Shown here in pieces: positions 9,374 to 18,250 of a stretch of DNA of 64,000 nt (position 1 is the first letter of the stretch; each line of letters opens with the position of its first letter). Under the pieces are notes generated by a model that ran no database searches, was not told the DNA's origin, and worked only from the letters and a program-made list of their open reading frames with translations. The stretch is from Eggerthellaceae bacterium (lineage in GTDB: Bacteria > Actinomycetota > Coriobacteriia > Coriobacteriales > Eggerthellaceae), in assembly GCA_017434045.1 (NCBI GenBank), contig JAFRGA010000004.1, positions 1 to 64,000 on the forward strand, written 5' to 3'. The translations under genes and the position numbers were made by a program.

Positions 9374-10029
9374 TCACCACCTTCCCCAGCTGGCGCCGAT
9401 GGCTCGTCCGCCGCCGGCGCTTCCTTGACGGCTGGCGCCTCCTTAGCGGGTTCGCAAGAAGGCTCTGCCGCGGAAGGCTCGGATTTCACCGATGCTTTGC
9501 CAGTGGATTCTCCGGCGGCCTTTTGCTCGACAGCCCCTTCGCCGTTTTCTGGTTTCGTGGTCTTCGCGGCAGCCTCTTCGGCAGCTTTCTCCTCTGCGGC
9601 TTTCTGCTCCGCGGCCTTGCGGGCAGCGCGTTCGCGTTCATAGCGGGCCTTGCGCTCGGTGAAGCTCTCCTGGCGAGCCGGGGCGGCGTCAGACGGTTCA
9701 TCTGCCCCATCCGCAGTGGACTTTTCGCCAGCGGTCTTCGCCGTAGAGGCGTTCTTCTGATTCGACGCGCTCTGCTGACTCCTCTTCTTCTCCTCCTGAT
9801 GTTTCGCCAACTTGTCGAGGGCTTCCATCGGATCCTTGAAGGGTTCGTCGGAATTGGGGTCGTAGATGTCCGTGGACTTGATGACTTCATTCATCTCGTT
9901 TTGAGCTTGACGGAAGTGCGCTATGCCCTTCCCCACCGTCTTCGCGATTTCCGGAAGCTTTTCGGGCCCGAAGATGAGGAAGCCGAAGATCAAGATTATG
10001 AACAGCTCGAAGCCGCCTATGCCAAACAA
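9370..10029 (-). CDS. tatB: Twin-arginine translocase subunit TatB (TatA/B family)
   Basis: The N-terminus MFGIGGFELFIILIFGFLIF followed by GPEKLPEIAKTVGKG is the TatA/B hydrophobic helix, hinge and amphipathic helix. The F-G-P-E-K-L-P hinge and proximity to tatC favour TatB, though TatA cannot be excluded because no other copy is present. The last 110 or so residues are a low-complexity Ala/Glu/Lys/Pro tail. At 219 residues it is longer than most TatB proteins because of this tail. It is coupled to tatC. Confidence 0.9.
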   Translation of the reverse strand: MFGIGGFELFIILIFGFLIFGPEKLPEIAKTVGKGIAHFRQAQNEMNEVIKSTDIYDPNSDEPFKDPMEALDKLAKHQEEKKRSQQSASNQKNASTAKTAGEKSTADGADEPSDAAPARQESFTERKARYERERAARKAAEQKAAEEKAAEEAAAKTTKPENGEGAVEQKAAGESTGKASVKSEPSAAEPSCEPAKEAPAVKEAPAADEPSAPAGEGGE

Positions 10030-10048
10030 AGTCGTGCTCCTTTACGGC

Positions 10049-10267
10049 TTACGCGCCGCCACCGCCGAGCACGGCCAGGCCGATGGTGGGAATGCCCAAA
10101 GCAAGCACCAGAATGACACAGACGACGATCGTGAAGATTCGCTTAGTGCGTTCTTTGCGCGCCTTTGCCGCAGCTTCGCGTTTCGCGCGTTCCTCAGCGA
10201 CCTTGATGCGCTCTTCCTTCTGCTTCGCCGTAAGCTTCTGCTTTGACTTCTGCTGCTTTTTAGCCAT
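10049..10267 (-). CDS. Small basic single-span membrane protein, unknown function
   Basis: About 72 residues: a Lys/Arg/Glu/Ala-rich cytoplasmic N-terminus (KKQQKSKQKLTAKQKEER) and one C-terminal membrane helix (IFTIVVCVILVLALGIPTIGLAVL). The start ATG 10267 follows GGAGAG at good distance. It stands 19 bases upstream of tatB on the same strand, so it is likely the first gene of the tat operon. No family is recognised. Confidence 0.65.
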   Translation of the reverse strand: MAKKQQKSKQKLTAKQKEERIKVAEERAKREAAAKARKERTKRIFTIVVCVILVLALGIPTIGLAVLGGGGA

Positions 10268-10450
10268 TTCGCTCTCCATGTTTCGGCTACCATCCACCCA
10301 TGCACAGAACAGGCTTCAGGCGTGTTTGCGTACGTCCGATAATCTTAGCATCAGAAAAGATGTTTGCCTGAAAGTTCATATGGTATCCAGCTGAAGATAG
10401 ACACCACCCATGCGGACAAGCTCAGGCTTTACGCTGGATCTGTCCACCCG

Positions 10451-10546
10451 GCCCGCATTCTGCCCGCAGGCCCCTCCGCCAGGCGGGCCGGGCGGACGGC
10501 CCGCATGCTGCCCGCAGGCCCCTCTGCCAGGCGAGCCGGGCGGACG
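10451..10546. repeat. 48-bp GC-rich tandem repeat, two copies
   Basis: Two head-to-tail 48-bp units (10451-10498 and 10499-10546) begin GCCCGCAT and contain CCGCCAGGCGGGCCGGGCGG. They differ at about three positions, and a partial third unit follows. Each unit can fold through GCC/GGC-rich arms. It is non-coding and forms the left flank of the phased array. Confidence 0.85.
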
Positions 10547-10631
10547 GCCCGATATGGGTTCGGGCCTTGCATCGGTTTGCAGAGTTTTGGGAGAATGCGC
10601 GAGAGCACGAGCTGGCGGCGGCCGGGCAGCC

Positions 10632-11380
10632 GTGCACTTCCCCTCGATTCCCGCACGATGCCATGCACTTCGCCCTTCTTCCTGCACGGGGACGTGCACT
10701 TCCCCCGTATTCCTGCACAGGGACGTGCACTTCCCCCGAATCCTTGCATCCTGTCGTGCATTTCCCCCGAATCCTTGCATTGCCGCGAACTCGTGCAAGG
10801 AAACAGGCGAAGTGCACGGCTGCCTGCAAGGATATAGCTGAAGTGCACGGCGAAACGGGCGTCCGGCGGGCCTTTCGACGTGCACTTCCCCGATTTCCTT
10901 GCACGAAATTGTGCCCCTGCAAGGAATCGGGCGAAGTGCACGCCTGGCTGCAGGAAAAGCAGGGAAGTGCACGGCGCGGATTAGGGGGGCTGCAAGGATT
11001 CCCGCGAAGTGCACGACAAGGATGCGGCCAGCTGCAAGGAACCGGGGGAAGCGCACGGCGCAAGTGTGGCTGGCTGCAGGAAAATAGGGGAAGTGCACGG
11101 ATCGGGTTCGGCGGCCTGCAAGAAAAGCCCAGAAGTGCACGGCGCGGCCTCGACGCGCTGCAGGAAAAATGGGGAAGTGCACGGCGGGGGGTGCGTCCTG
11201 CCGCAAGGAATCGGGCGAAGTGCACGGCTGCCTGCAGGAAAACGGCGGAAGCGCGCGCGATCGTTGGCGTCAGGCCCTTCTCGTGCATTTCCCCATCATC
11301 CCTGCACCCAAGAAATTTCATGCAAGGATATGGGGGAAATGTACGACGAACTGCAGCGAAACGGGGGAAATGAACGGAAA
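10632..11380. repeat. Phased array of a degenerate 26-bp motif at 31- or 42-bp intervals
   Basis: About twenty units share the pattern CTGCAAGGAAnnGGGGGAAG then TGCACG. Five units in reverse orientation start at 10632, 10663, 10694, 10725 and 10756, exactly 31 bp apart. Forward units start at 10793, 10824, 10917, 10948, 10990, 11032, 11074, 11116, 11158, 11201 and 11232, giving steps of 31, 42 or once 43 bp. Stray reverse units sit at 10880 and 11283, and forward units at 11320 and 11351. The 11-bp quantum is one DNA helical turn, so all motifs face the same side of the helix. Long open frames cross it in several frames, but 31-bp steps break any shared frame, so I treat it as non-coding. Confidence 0.85.
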
Positions 11381-11551
11381 ACCGCGTGCCGTGCAGGTCG
11401 AAAAACGCTCGTTTCCGGCATATCGCTGCACGAGTTTTCCTATGTGCGGCAAATGCGGGGAACTGTGCGAAAAAGGCCGTGCGGGCCGGGCGGGCGGACC
11501 CGTTGAGAGCGCGGAAGGCTTGACGGGGGCATCTACCTTGTGCGGCCATGC

Positions 11552-12136
11552 GGCCGTCCGCCGAAGGGGTGAGCCGCTTCCGAAGGCGGGCAGCGGGATG
11601 GCGTGCGAGGCGAGAGATTACCGCCGGAGGGCCGTAGGCGAACCCCTTCGTGCGGGCGACCTGACAGAGAGGCCTGTAGGCCGAGTGCGGGCCGGGCTGG
11701 CTGACCTGCCAAAAAACTACAAAGCTCCTCTGCCAAGCCGTACGCCCGGAGGGGTGAGCCGCTTCCGAAGGGTCCGGGCGCCCGGAGAGCAGCCCTGTGG
11801 GCTATTCTCAGCGAGGACGGGCAAGCTTCAGCTTGCCCCCGTGCATGCTTCCAGAACTATTTCCCGAATGCGCGGAGCGCAGTCAGGAACGCATAACCTC
11901 GTAGAATCATTGCCGCCGGAGGGCCGTAGGCGAACCCCTCGGGCGGGCGGCCTGTCAGAGAGGCCTGTAGGCCGAGTGCGGGCCGGGCGGGCTGACCTGC
12001 CAAAAAACTACAAAGCTCCTCTGCCAAGCCGTACGCCCGAAGGGGTGAGCCGCTTCCGAAGGCGGGCAGCGGGATGGCGTGCGAGGCGAGAGATTACCGC
12101 CGGAGGGCCGTAGGCGAACCCCTACGGGCGGACGAC
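11552..12136. repeat. Cluster of family A palindromes with a direct duplication
   Basis: Three family A units occur here: 11552-11661, 11737-11952 (with element B inside) and 12028-12136. Each is bounded by arms of the type GCCCGAAGGGGTGAGCCGC and its partner GTAGGCGAACCCC. A stretch of about 140-160 bp beginning near ATTACCGCCGGAGGGCCGTA (11618-11780) is repeated at 11910-12062, including the spacer CTGCCAAAAAACTACAAAGC. The cluster lies directly upstream of the menaquinone methyltransferase gene. No coding capacity is supported. Confidence 0.85.
11777..11890 (-). repeat. Structured element B, copy 1 (inside a family A palindrome)
   Basis: 114 bp in minus orientation. In order it has a stem from TTCCTGA to TTCGGGAA enclosing a TGCGC/GCGCA hairpin, a near-perfect hairpin GGGCAAGCTGAAGCTTGCCC, and a third hairpin GAGAATAGCCC/GGGCTGCTCTC. 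Copies at 36.2 and 61.7 kb keep the same pairings with different bases. It is called a repeat because its transcription is not shown; a non-coding RNA is possible. Confidence 0.75.
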
Positions 12137-12194
12137 CCGCTAGAAACGAGAACCTGACACAAGACCCGGGCACATGTCGGGTTATACTGAGCGC

Positions 12195-12953
12195 ATGACT
12201 GAAAAGAACGCAACCCATACCATCGACACCGCAACCGGCTGCGAGGCGCCGGCAGAGCTTTCCACCGAACGCGTGAAGTCCGTGTTTTCGCAGATTGCGC
12301 GCAAGTACGAGCTCTTCAACGCGGTGTCGAGCTTCGGCGCGTACCGCCGGTGGCTCGATGGGATGATGCGGCAGGCGCCCATCCAGCCCATCCATGACGT
12401 ACTCGACATTGCGGGCGGCACGGGCGATGTCTCACGCTGGGTCGCGCGCTTCCCCCGCCCCCGCCATATCCAGTGCACCGACCTCGTGCCTGAAATGCTC
12501 GAGGTGGCGCGCATGCACTGGGCGCATGGCGATTTCGGCGACGTCCCGATTGACTTCGACGTGGTCGACGCCCAGAACATCCCCTACGCCGACGAGAGCT
12601 ACGACATCATCACCATGGCTTACGGCATCCGCAACATGCCCGACCGGCCACGCGCCCTCTCGGAGATGTACCGCGTGCTGAAGCCGGGTGGCGCCCTCGT
12701 GTGCCTGGAGTTCTCGACACCTCCGAATCCCGTATGGAGGGCGCTCTATATGTTCTACTTGAAGCACCTGATCCCCTTCTGGGGCGGGCTCATCACGGGA
12801 GACAAATCGGGATTCGTGTACCTTGCCAGCTCGATCAGGGCATTTCCCGACCAACGCGGTCTTGCGAAGCTCATGGAGGAAGCTGGGTTCCACGACATCA
12901 CGTGGAAGAACTACACGGGCGGAATCGCAGCCGTCCACGTGGCGCACAAGTAA
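12195..12953 (+). CDS. menG: Demethylmenaquinone methyltransferase (UbiE/MenG family)
   Basis: Class I SAM methyltransferase of about 252 residues that makes the last step of menaquinone synthesis. Motif I DIAGGTGDVSRWVARF is at about 61-76. The UbiE signature region ITMAYGIRNMPDRPRALSEMYRVLKPGG follows, and the C-terminus has SIRAFPDQRGLAKLMEEAGF. Menaquinone is the expected electron donor for the anaerobic reductase operon at 42-47 kb. An in-frame ATG lies 21 bases upstream, and neither start has a clear Shine-Dalgarno. It converges on the t6A fusion gene. Confidence 0.93.
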   Translation: MTEKNATHTIDTATGCEAPAELSTERVKSVFSQIARKYELFNAVSSFGAYRRWLDGMMRQAPIQPIHDVLDIAGGTGDVSRWVARFPRPRHIQCTDLVPEMLEVARMHWAHGDFGDVPIDFDVVDAQNIPYADESYDIITMAYGIRNMPDRPRALSEMYRVLKPGGALVCLEFSTPPNPVWRALYMFYLKHLIPFWGGLITGDKSGFVYLASSIRAFPDQRGLAKLMEEAGFHDITWKNYTGGIAAVHVAHK

Positions 12954-13030
12954 CATCGCCCTGCGCAAACAGCCATTCGCCAGCAAGCGCTTCATCGCAT
13001 GGCAAGAACTCCGGGGATTCCCCGAAAGAA

Positions 13031-13912
13031 CTAGTAGGCAACGTCGAGGTCGGCGTGGGCGTACGCGTCTGCCGAAAGGTCGAAGAACTTGCCTTGGGCA
13101 TAACGGTCGAGCGCCACGAGGGCGATCATGCCCGCATTGTCTCCGCAACTTGAAAGCGGGGGCATGACCAGGCGAACGCCCATGCGATTGCAGAGCTCGA
13201 CGTAGGCCGCCCGCAAAACGGGGTTCGCCGCAACGCCGCCGCCGAGGCAGAAGGTGCGCACGCCCGTCTGCTTCAAGGCATCTTTCGCCTTGGCAACCTG
13301 AACATCCACGACGGCCTGCTGGAAGCTCGCGGCGATATCGGCGTAGTTGAGCTCCCGCCCCGCCTGACGTTCCTTGTTGATGTAGTTGACGACGGCGGTT
13401 TTCAAGCCTGAAAGCGAGAACCGCAGGTCATGCGAGTGCAGCAAAGCTCGTGGGAAGTCTATGGCGGCGGGATTGCCCTGGGCGGCGTAGCGCGAGATCA
13501 CCGGGCCGCCGGGATAGCCGAGGCCGAGCGCCTTGGCGACCTTGTCGAACGCCTCGCCCACCGCATCGTCGATGGTCGTGCCGAGCGTGACGTAATCCCC
13601 CCAGTCGCGCATATGGACGAGCATGGTGTTCCCGCCCGAGACGAGCGAGACCACGGCCGGCGGCTCGAAATCAGGTGCACCGATCTTGTTCGCGTACAGA
13701 TGCCCTTCCAGATGGTTTACGCCGATGAAGGGCACATCGAGCGCCCAAGCGGCACCTTTGGCAAACGCCACGCCCACGACGAGCGCCCCGACCAACCCCG
13801 GAGCGTACGTGACCGCCACAGCGTCGAGATCGCGCCAGCTAACGCGACGATCCGCGCTTCGCGTCGCCGTGGCCAGGGCCTCCTCGCAGACGCCGCAAAT
13901 CGCCTCGATATG
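13031..13912 (-). pseudogene. tsaD: TsaD continuation downstream of an in-frame TAG
   Basis: The t6A-synthesis transferase TsaD continues here in exactly the same frame as the large fusion gene, after a single TAG at 13913-13915. The codons read VPEIASR-stop-HIEAICGVC, where other TsaD proteins have a residue such as Lys or Asp between SR and H. The body is intact: MAVTYAPGLVGAL, the metal-binding HLEGH, VVSLVSGGNT, GYPGGP, FSLSGLKTAV and a C-terminal SCGDNAGMIA. An internal ATG at 13819 exists but would omit the N-terminal ATPase lobe. Options are a nonsense mutation, sequencing error or readthrough. tsaD is normally essential, which makes error or readthrough plausible. Confidence 0.75.
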
Positions 13913-16252
13913 CTACCGGCTCGCTATCTCGGGAACCCCGCCGCCGAAGCGCGCGTGAAAGTCGATTTGCGAAGCCACCACATCGGCGAGGAGCTCGCCT
14001 GCCCCATCCGCGATGGCGGCCGCCGTCTCGTCGCAGGAGGATTCTATGGCCAGAATCAGCGGTCGAGGAGTTTCCGCGATATCGAGGGCGGCATCATCGC
14101 CTGCATCGACGACACCATCTTCGTTCCCTGCGCCTGCGAAAGCATCGTCCTCGCCGAACCCGTAATCGAGATGCTTCAACTGCATACCCGCGACATCGCT
14201 CCCCTGCCCGGGGAGAGGCCCTTGCATGATGACGGCATCCTCGCGGTCGGAGTAGTAATGCGGGCGCACGCCCACGCGCTCGAAGCCCATCGCCCCGTAG
14301 AACGCCTGCGCGCCCTCGTTGGAAGCCCGAACCTCGAGCGAGCAGGTGGTAGCCCCCAGGTTGCGGGCGTCTGCTGCAACGCGCTGCAAAAGGGCGCTTG
14401 CCAGACCCCGCCGACGGAAGGCGTCGGCAACGGCAATCTTGAGAATCTGCAAATCGCCATCCACGACCATGCCGCCCGCATAACCCACGACGGCGCCATC
14501 GCTTTCCGCCACCCACCAGGTGCGGTTCTTGTGCTTGAGCTCGTCTGCCACCAAATGGGCGCTCCAGGCGTCGCTGCCCATCGATGTCGCCTCGAGCTGC
14601 GCGACGTCGTCGGCATGCGCGGCGTCGAGTGGATGGTAGGCGATGCCGTCAAGACCTGCCGGGGCGACGAGCCGCGAGAGCTCGTGCATCGTCTCGCGCC
14701 CACCGCCTTGGCCAGACGTTCCGGAGCCGTGGGTCGCCATAGTATCCTGTACGCCTGTCACCAGGTTCTTCTCGTCGGTTTTCGCCAAGCGGATGCGCTC
14801 GTTCTCCTCCGCATCCGAAAGACGCGTGTACACGGGCAACGCAAACGCGGGATTGTGCCTGCCTGCATCAAGGGGGTCGACATCCCCTGAGAGCCATGCA
14901 ACCTGGAGGGCCAGCAACAGCCCGCGGCCGGATACTCCCCATAAATCCTCAGGGGCAATGCTTCCCAAAGGAGCGTACAGCTCTCCGTACTTGACGAGCC
15001 CGTCGCCCAAGACAGTGCGCTTAGCCGCAGGGCCCGCCTCTTCGGCGAACAGCTCCGCTTTCACGACCCGGTCGGCCGTGAGCCGCACAGCGCCGGACAC
15101 TTCCAGCGAGTAATAGACGGGATACACTTCCTTGCGCATGGCGTCGGCCACGACAAGCGTATCTCCCCTCACACCGCTCGCCCAAGCGTTCCACGCAATG
15201 GCGTCGAGCGATGAAACGCCCACGAGCCCCACCCCGAGCGCCGACGCAATGCCCTTGGCAGTCGCCATGGCGATGCGCACGCCCGTGAACGAGCCGGGGC
15301 CGCGCCCGACGCAGATGCACGCCAGCTGATCCCGACGTACGCCGCTATCGTTCAAAAGGCTTTCGATTTGGGGAATAAGCTGGGTATTCGAAGCTCTATG
15401 CGCCTCGATTTCCCGCGTCGCGATCACGTCCACGCCGTGCGTGGCCGCATTGAGGGCGCCTAACCCGATAGCCACAACCTCGTTCGCCGTGTCGAAAGCC
15501 AAAACGAGAGGAGCAGATTCGAGGTCGGCATCTCGAGCCGCACCGGACGCGCGGCCGCCATCGTTGCCGGCGACGGAGAAACTGAAAGCGGTCTCGGCGT
15601 CATCGTGGCTGGCAACATCGGAATCGGAGCCGGAGCTGTCGAGACCAACATGAGCGGCGCCTGCGCCAGAAGCGTCAGGGATTTCGACAGCATCGACGCC
15701 GGCAGCGCCTGCGCCAGAAGCGTCCATGCCGCCGTCAGCCTCGACATCGGATTCGCCTTGCAGCACGGGAGAACTCGCGAGCCGGCGCATCCAAGCATCG
15801 AGAAGCTCCTCGGCCCGTGCTCCTTGGGCTTGGGCGAAGACGATACGGCCCGTTTCGCCCTGCTTCTTGATCTCCACTGACAAGAACTCGTCGAACGCCC
15901 CAGGGAACTTCTCGGCCCATTCGACGAAGCAGACGCCGCCCGACTCGAGATATTCGCGCAGGCCGATGTCCTCGAGCTGTTTTTCCTCCTCGAGGCGGTA
16001 CAGGTCGAAATGATGCAGCTCCAAACGCCCCGAAACATACGAGAGCACGATGTTGAACGTCGGGCTCGTAGGCACCTCGCGTGCCCCAAGCCCCTCGGCA
16101 ACACCTTGCACGAACTGGGTTTTCCCCGCGCCGAGGTCACCGGTGAGCAACACGACGTCACCAGGCTGCAAGCACGCCGCCAGCGCTTCGCCGACGGCAT
16201 GGGTCTGCCGTGCAGATAGAGTTGTCGCAATAGAGAGGTAGTTCGCATCCAT
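13913..16252 (-). CDS. Fusion protein TsaE - TsaB - RimI - start of TsaD
   Basis: A 779-residue reading with four activities in order. TsaE ATPase (about 1-150) has [18 protein letters not shown] and [12 protein letters not shown] low-complexity linker (about 165-240) repeats DASGAGAA. TsaB (about 250-480) has [13 protein letters not shown] and [15 protein letters not shown]. RimI acetyltransferase (about 530-680) has [19 protein letters not shown] and [13 protein letters not shown]. Then the TsaD start [14 protein letters not shown] is cut off by TAG at 13913-13915. TsaE, TsaB and TsaD make threonylcarbamoyl-adenosine at tRNA position 37; RimI acetylates ribosomal protein S18. With the downstream part the full polypeptide would be about 1073 residues. 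It starts 15 bases after the histidine kinase stop. Confidence 0.88.
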   Translation of the reverse strand: MDANYLSIATTLSARQTHAVGEALAACLQPGDVVLLTGDLGAGKTQFVQGVAEGLGAREVPTSPTFNIVLSYVSGRLELHHFDLYRLEEEKQLEDIGLREYLESGGVCFVEWAEKFPGAFDEFLSVEIKKQGETGRIVFAQAQGARAEELLDAWMRRLASSPVLQGESDVEADGGMDASGAGAAGVDAVEIPDASGAGAAHVGLDSSGSDSDVASHDDAETAFSFSVAGNDGGRASGAARDADLESAPLVLAFDTANEVVAIGLGALNAATHGVDVIATREIEAHRASNTQLIPQIESLLNDSGVRRDQLACICVGRGPGSFTGVRIAMATAKGIASALGVGLVGVSSLDAIAWNAWASGVRGDTLVVADAMRKEVYPVYYSLEVSGAVRLTADRVVKAELFAEEAGPAAKRTVLGDGLVKYGELYAPLGSIAPEDLWGVSGRGLLLALQVAWLSGDVDPLDAGRHNPAFALPVYTRLSDAEENERIRLAKTDEKNLVTGVQDTMATHGSGTSGQGGGRETMHELSRLVAPAGLDGIAYHPLDAAHADDVAQLEATSMGSDAWSAHLVADELKHKNRTWWVAESDGAVVGYAGGMVVDGDLQILKIAVADAFRRRGLASALLQRVAADARNLGATTCSLEVRASNEGAQAFYGAMGFERVGVRPHYYSDREDAVIMQGPLPGQGSDVAGMQLKHLDYGFGEDDAFAGAGNEDGVVDAGDDAALDIAETPRPLILAIESSCDETAAAIADGAGELLADVVASQIDFHARFGGGVPEIASR

Positions 16253-16266
16253 AACCGCTTATTGTG

Positions 16267-17250
16267 TCACATCACCGACGGAATGGCGATGATGAAACAA
16301 GCTCCCCCTTGAGGCATGTTGACGGCCTCGACGCTTCCGACGGGCGCCTCGCCGCTGGACTTCACGCGCGCAAGCCCCAGACCGGTGCCGCCCGTGTTTC
16401 GCGCACGGGAGGAATCGGCGCGGTAGAAACGCCCGAACAGCAGGTTCGGGTCGATGTCGCCAAAGCCCGGACCGTCGTCCTTGACCTGGATAACCGAATT
16501 GCCGTGAAGCCCGCAGAGCTCGATGACGATATGCCCACCCGGGTCGATGAAGCGGCTCGCGTTCTCGACCAGATTGGTGAGCGCCTCCTTCAGCCGATCG
16601 GCGTTTCCCAACACGTCGGGCGCCTCGCCGACGATCTCGACGTTCGCATCGCGCTCGACCAGGATGGGATGCAAGGCGTCGACGACGTCGGCTGCAATCG
16701 TGCGAAGGTTGACGCGCTTCATCTCGTTCGCCGGATTGGCGTCGTTCTCTATGCGTTGAAGCGTAAGCAGCCCATTGACCAGGCGCGTGAGCCGTTCGCT
16801 CTCCGAGACGATGATATTGGTAAACTTCTCCCGCATCGAGGGCGGAAGATCGGGGTCCTGGAGCATCTCGGCATTGCCCCGAATGGCCGTGAGCGGCGTC
16901 CTCAGCTCGTGGGCCACATCGCTCACGAACTCGCCTTGCCTGCGCGTCTCGCGCATGAGATCGGCGCTTTGGGACTCGAGCTTCCTCACGAGCGCGCCCA
17001 TGGCTTCCGAGAGCTCATCGGCCTCATGAAGGCGCCCATCCGGCTCGAAGTCGACCGATGCGCCTGCACGGTAGGCTTTCACCTTGTTGACGAGCAGCCG
17101 CAGCGGCTCTGCGAGGAAATGGCCGATGAGGAAGCTGAGGACGAATGTCACGAACGCGCAGGGAATCAGGAACAGCAGAGCCTTCCACGACACGTCGTAC
17201 ACGTACATGCAGGCAACGATGAGCAACACGTTCGTAAGCAACGTGAGCAA
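16267..17250 (-). CDS. Sensor histidine kinase, HAMP-containing (PhoR/BaeS type)
   Basis: Membrane kinase partner of the regulator at 17286. Two N-terminal membrane helices are joined by a very short loop. A HAMP segment and the H-box FVSDVAHELRTPLTAIRGN (His about 115) follow. The ATPase domain has NLVENASRF (N box), DDGPGFGDID (G1), LFGRFYRAD (F box) and GGTGLGLA (G2). Shortly after G2 the usual IVKxxVEAHGG region reads RVKSSGEAPVG, which is unusual. The start is uncertain: 17250 is a TTG with no Shine-Dalgarno, and no ATG or GTG lies in frame between it and the regulator stop. Confidence 0.88.
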   Translation of the reverse strand: MLTLLTNVLLIVACMYVYDVSWKALLFLIPCAFVTFVLSFLIGHFLAEPLRLLVNKVKAYRAGASVDFEPDGRLHEADELSEAMGALVRKLESQSADLMRETRRQGEFVSDVAHELRTPLTAIRGNAEMLQDPDLPPSMREKFTNIIVSESERLTRLVNGLLTLQRIENDANPANEMKRVNLRTIAADVVDALHPILVERDANVEIVGEAPDVLGNADRLKEALTNLVENASRFIDPGGHIVIELCGLHGNSVIQVKDDGPGFGDIDPNLLFGRFYRADSSRARNTGGTGLGLARVKSSGEAPVGSVEAVNMPQGGACFIIAIPSVM

Positions 17251-17285
17251 CGTGGCCAGCAGCGCGAAATATGTTTCGATACGCT

Positions 17286-17981
17286 TTATTGACGGAACCT
17301 GTAACCATACCCGCGGACCGTCTCGACAAGGCTCGGATCGTATCCGGCCTGCTCGATCTTATCGCGTAGGCGCTTGATGTGCGTGTCGACTGTCTTGGTC
17401 TCGGTCAGGTACTCCCAACCCCATGCCTCGCGCAGCAGGTCTTCGCGCGAGACGACCCTACCGGCGTTCTTCATGAGGCTCGCAAGCAGCTCGAATTCGC
17501 GGGGCGTGAGGTCGAGCGGGCCCTTGTCGCCCTTGGCGGTATGGGCGTCCTCGTCCAGCGTGATCCCGCCTGCGGTGACGCAGTTGCTCGCAACCTGGAA
17601 ATCACCCCCGGGACCGCGGCGCAGCAGCGCATGCACGCGGGCGATGAGCTCGCGCACGCCGAACGGCTTGGCCAGGTAGTCGTCGCCTCCGATTTCGAGG
17701 CCGACCACCTTGTCGAGTTCGGTATCGCGCGCCGAGAGGAACAGCACGGGAGCAGACGTTATGGAGCGCAGGCGGCGGCAGAGCTCGTAGCCATCCATGC
17801 CGGGCAGCATGATATCGAGGATGAACAGGTCGTAAGGCGTCTGACGCGCTGCGGCGAGCGCAGCCTCTCCGTTGTCGAACACGTCGACCGTGTAGCCCTC
17901 CTTCTTGAGAGCGTACCCGACGAACTCGGTAATGGAGCTCTCGTCGTCTACCAAGAGAATCCGCTTGTTGGAATCGACCAT
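17286..17981 (-). CDS. OmpR/PhoB-family response regulator
   Basis: Cognate regulator of the adjacent kinase, 231 residues. The receiver domain starts RILLVDDESSI (acidic pair), with phospho-acceptor D54 in LFILDIMLPGMDGYE and Lys in LAKPFGVREL. The winged-helix domain has LTPREFELL, REDLLREAWGWEY and VDTHIKRLRDKIE. TAGGAGG stands 6 bases ahead of ATG 17981. The end of an IS110-family element lies only about 25 bp upstream, so the native promoter has probably been displaced. Confidence 0.95.
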   Translation of the reverse strand: MVDSNKRILLVDDESSITEFVGYALKKEGYTVDVFDNGEAALAAARQTPYDLFILDIMLPGMDGYELCRRLRSITSAPVLFLSARDTELDKVVGLEIGGDDYLAKPFGVRELIARVHALLRRGPGGDFQVASNCVTAGGITLDEDAHTAKGDKGPLDLTPREFELLASLMKNAGRVVSREDLLREAWGWEYLTETKTVDTHIKRLRDKIEQAGYDPSLVETVRGYGYRFRQ

Positions 17982-18049
17982 TGAGCCTCCTACTATCTAC
18001 TTATCGCGTTTTGACTGTTCCCATCGAACCATTCAGAATGCGATGCGGT

Positions 18050-18250
18050 TACTGGCTGGGCGGGTATGTCGTCATGCGGCCTGAGGCGATTGGTTGACCT
18101 CGTTAAGGAGACGGACAGCCTGCCCCAATCGGGGCGGTTCGCGGATTAGCTGGATGGCGGAGCCACTTGTTGGCTACCCCGTGTCTCTTACAGGAGGTTG
18201 CGAGCCCGTTTGGTGAGCAGGGGCCTGCCACGTGCGAAGGAGACGGGACC
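18050..18250 (+). ncRNA. Candidate bridge RNA (seekRNA) region of the IS110 element
   Basis: In IS110-type elements the guide (bridge) RNA is encoded in the non-coding segment between the left end and the recombinase gene; this segment has the right place and length. It contains hairpins GCCCC-AATC-GGGGC (18122-18135) and AGCCA-CTTGT-TGGCT (18161-18175). Target- and donor-binding loops could not be assigned by eye, so the boundaries are the segment limits, not transcript ends. Confidence 0.45.

Noticed and set aside
10632-11380. CRISPR array
   Set aside because: Units are degenerate and occur in both orientations. The gaps between motifs are only about 5 or 16 bp, and no cas gene is near.
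10376-11549. Long open frames of 170-375 codons on both strands across the repeat region
   Set aside because: They are by-products of GC-rich, stop-poor repeats. The 31-bp steps shift the frame at each unit, several frames are open at once, and no start signal or family fits.
13913-13915. Frameshift in tsaD
   Set aside because: The codons before and after the stop are in the same frame and align without a gap, so it is a single nonsense codon.
13913-13915. Alternative genetic code with TAG as sense
   Set aside because: At least tatC, bioY, hom, lysA, moaE-like and purL in this window end normally at TAG.
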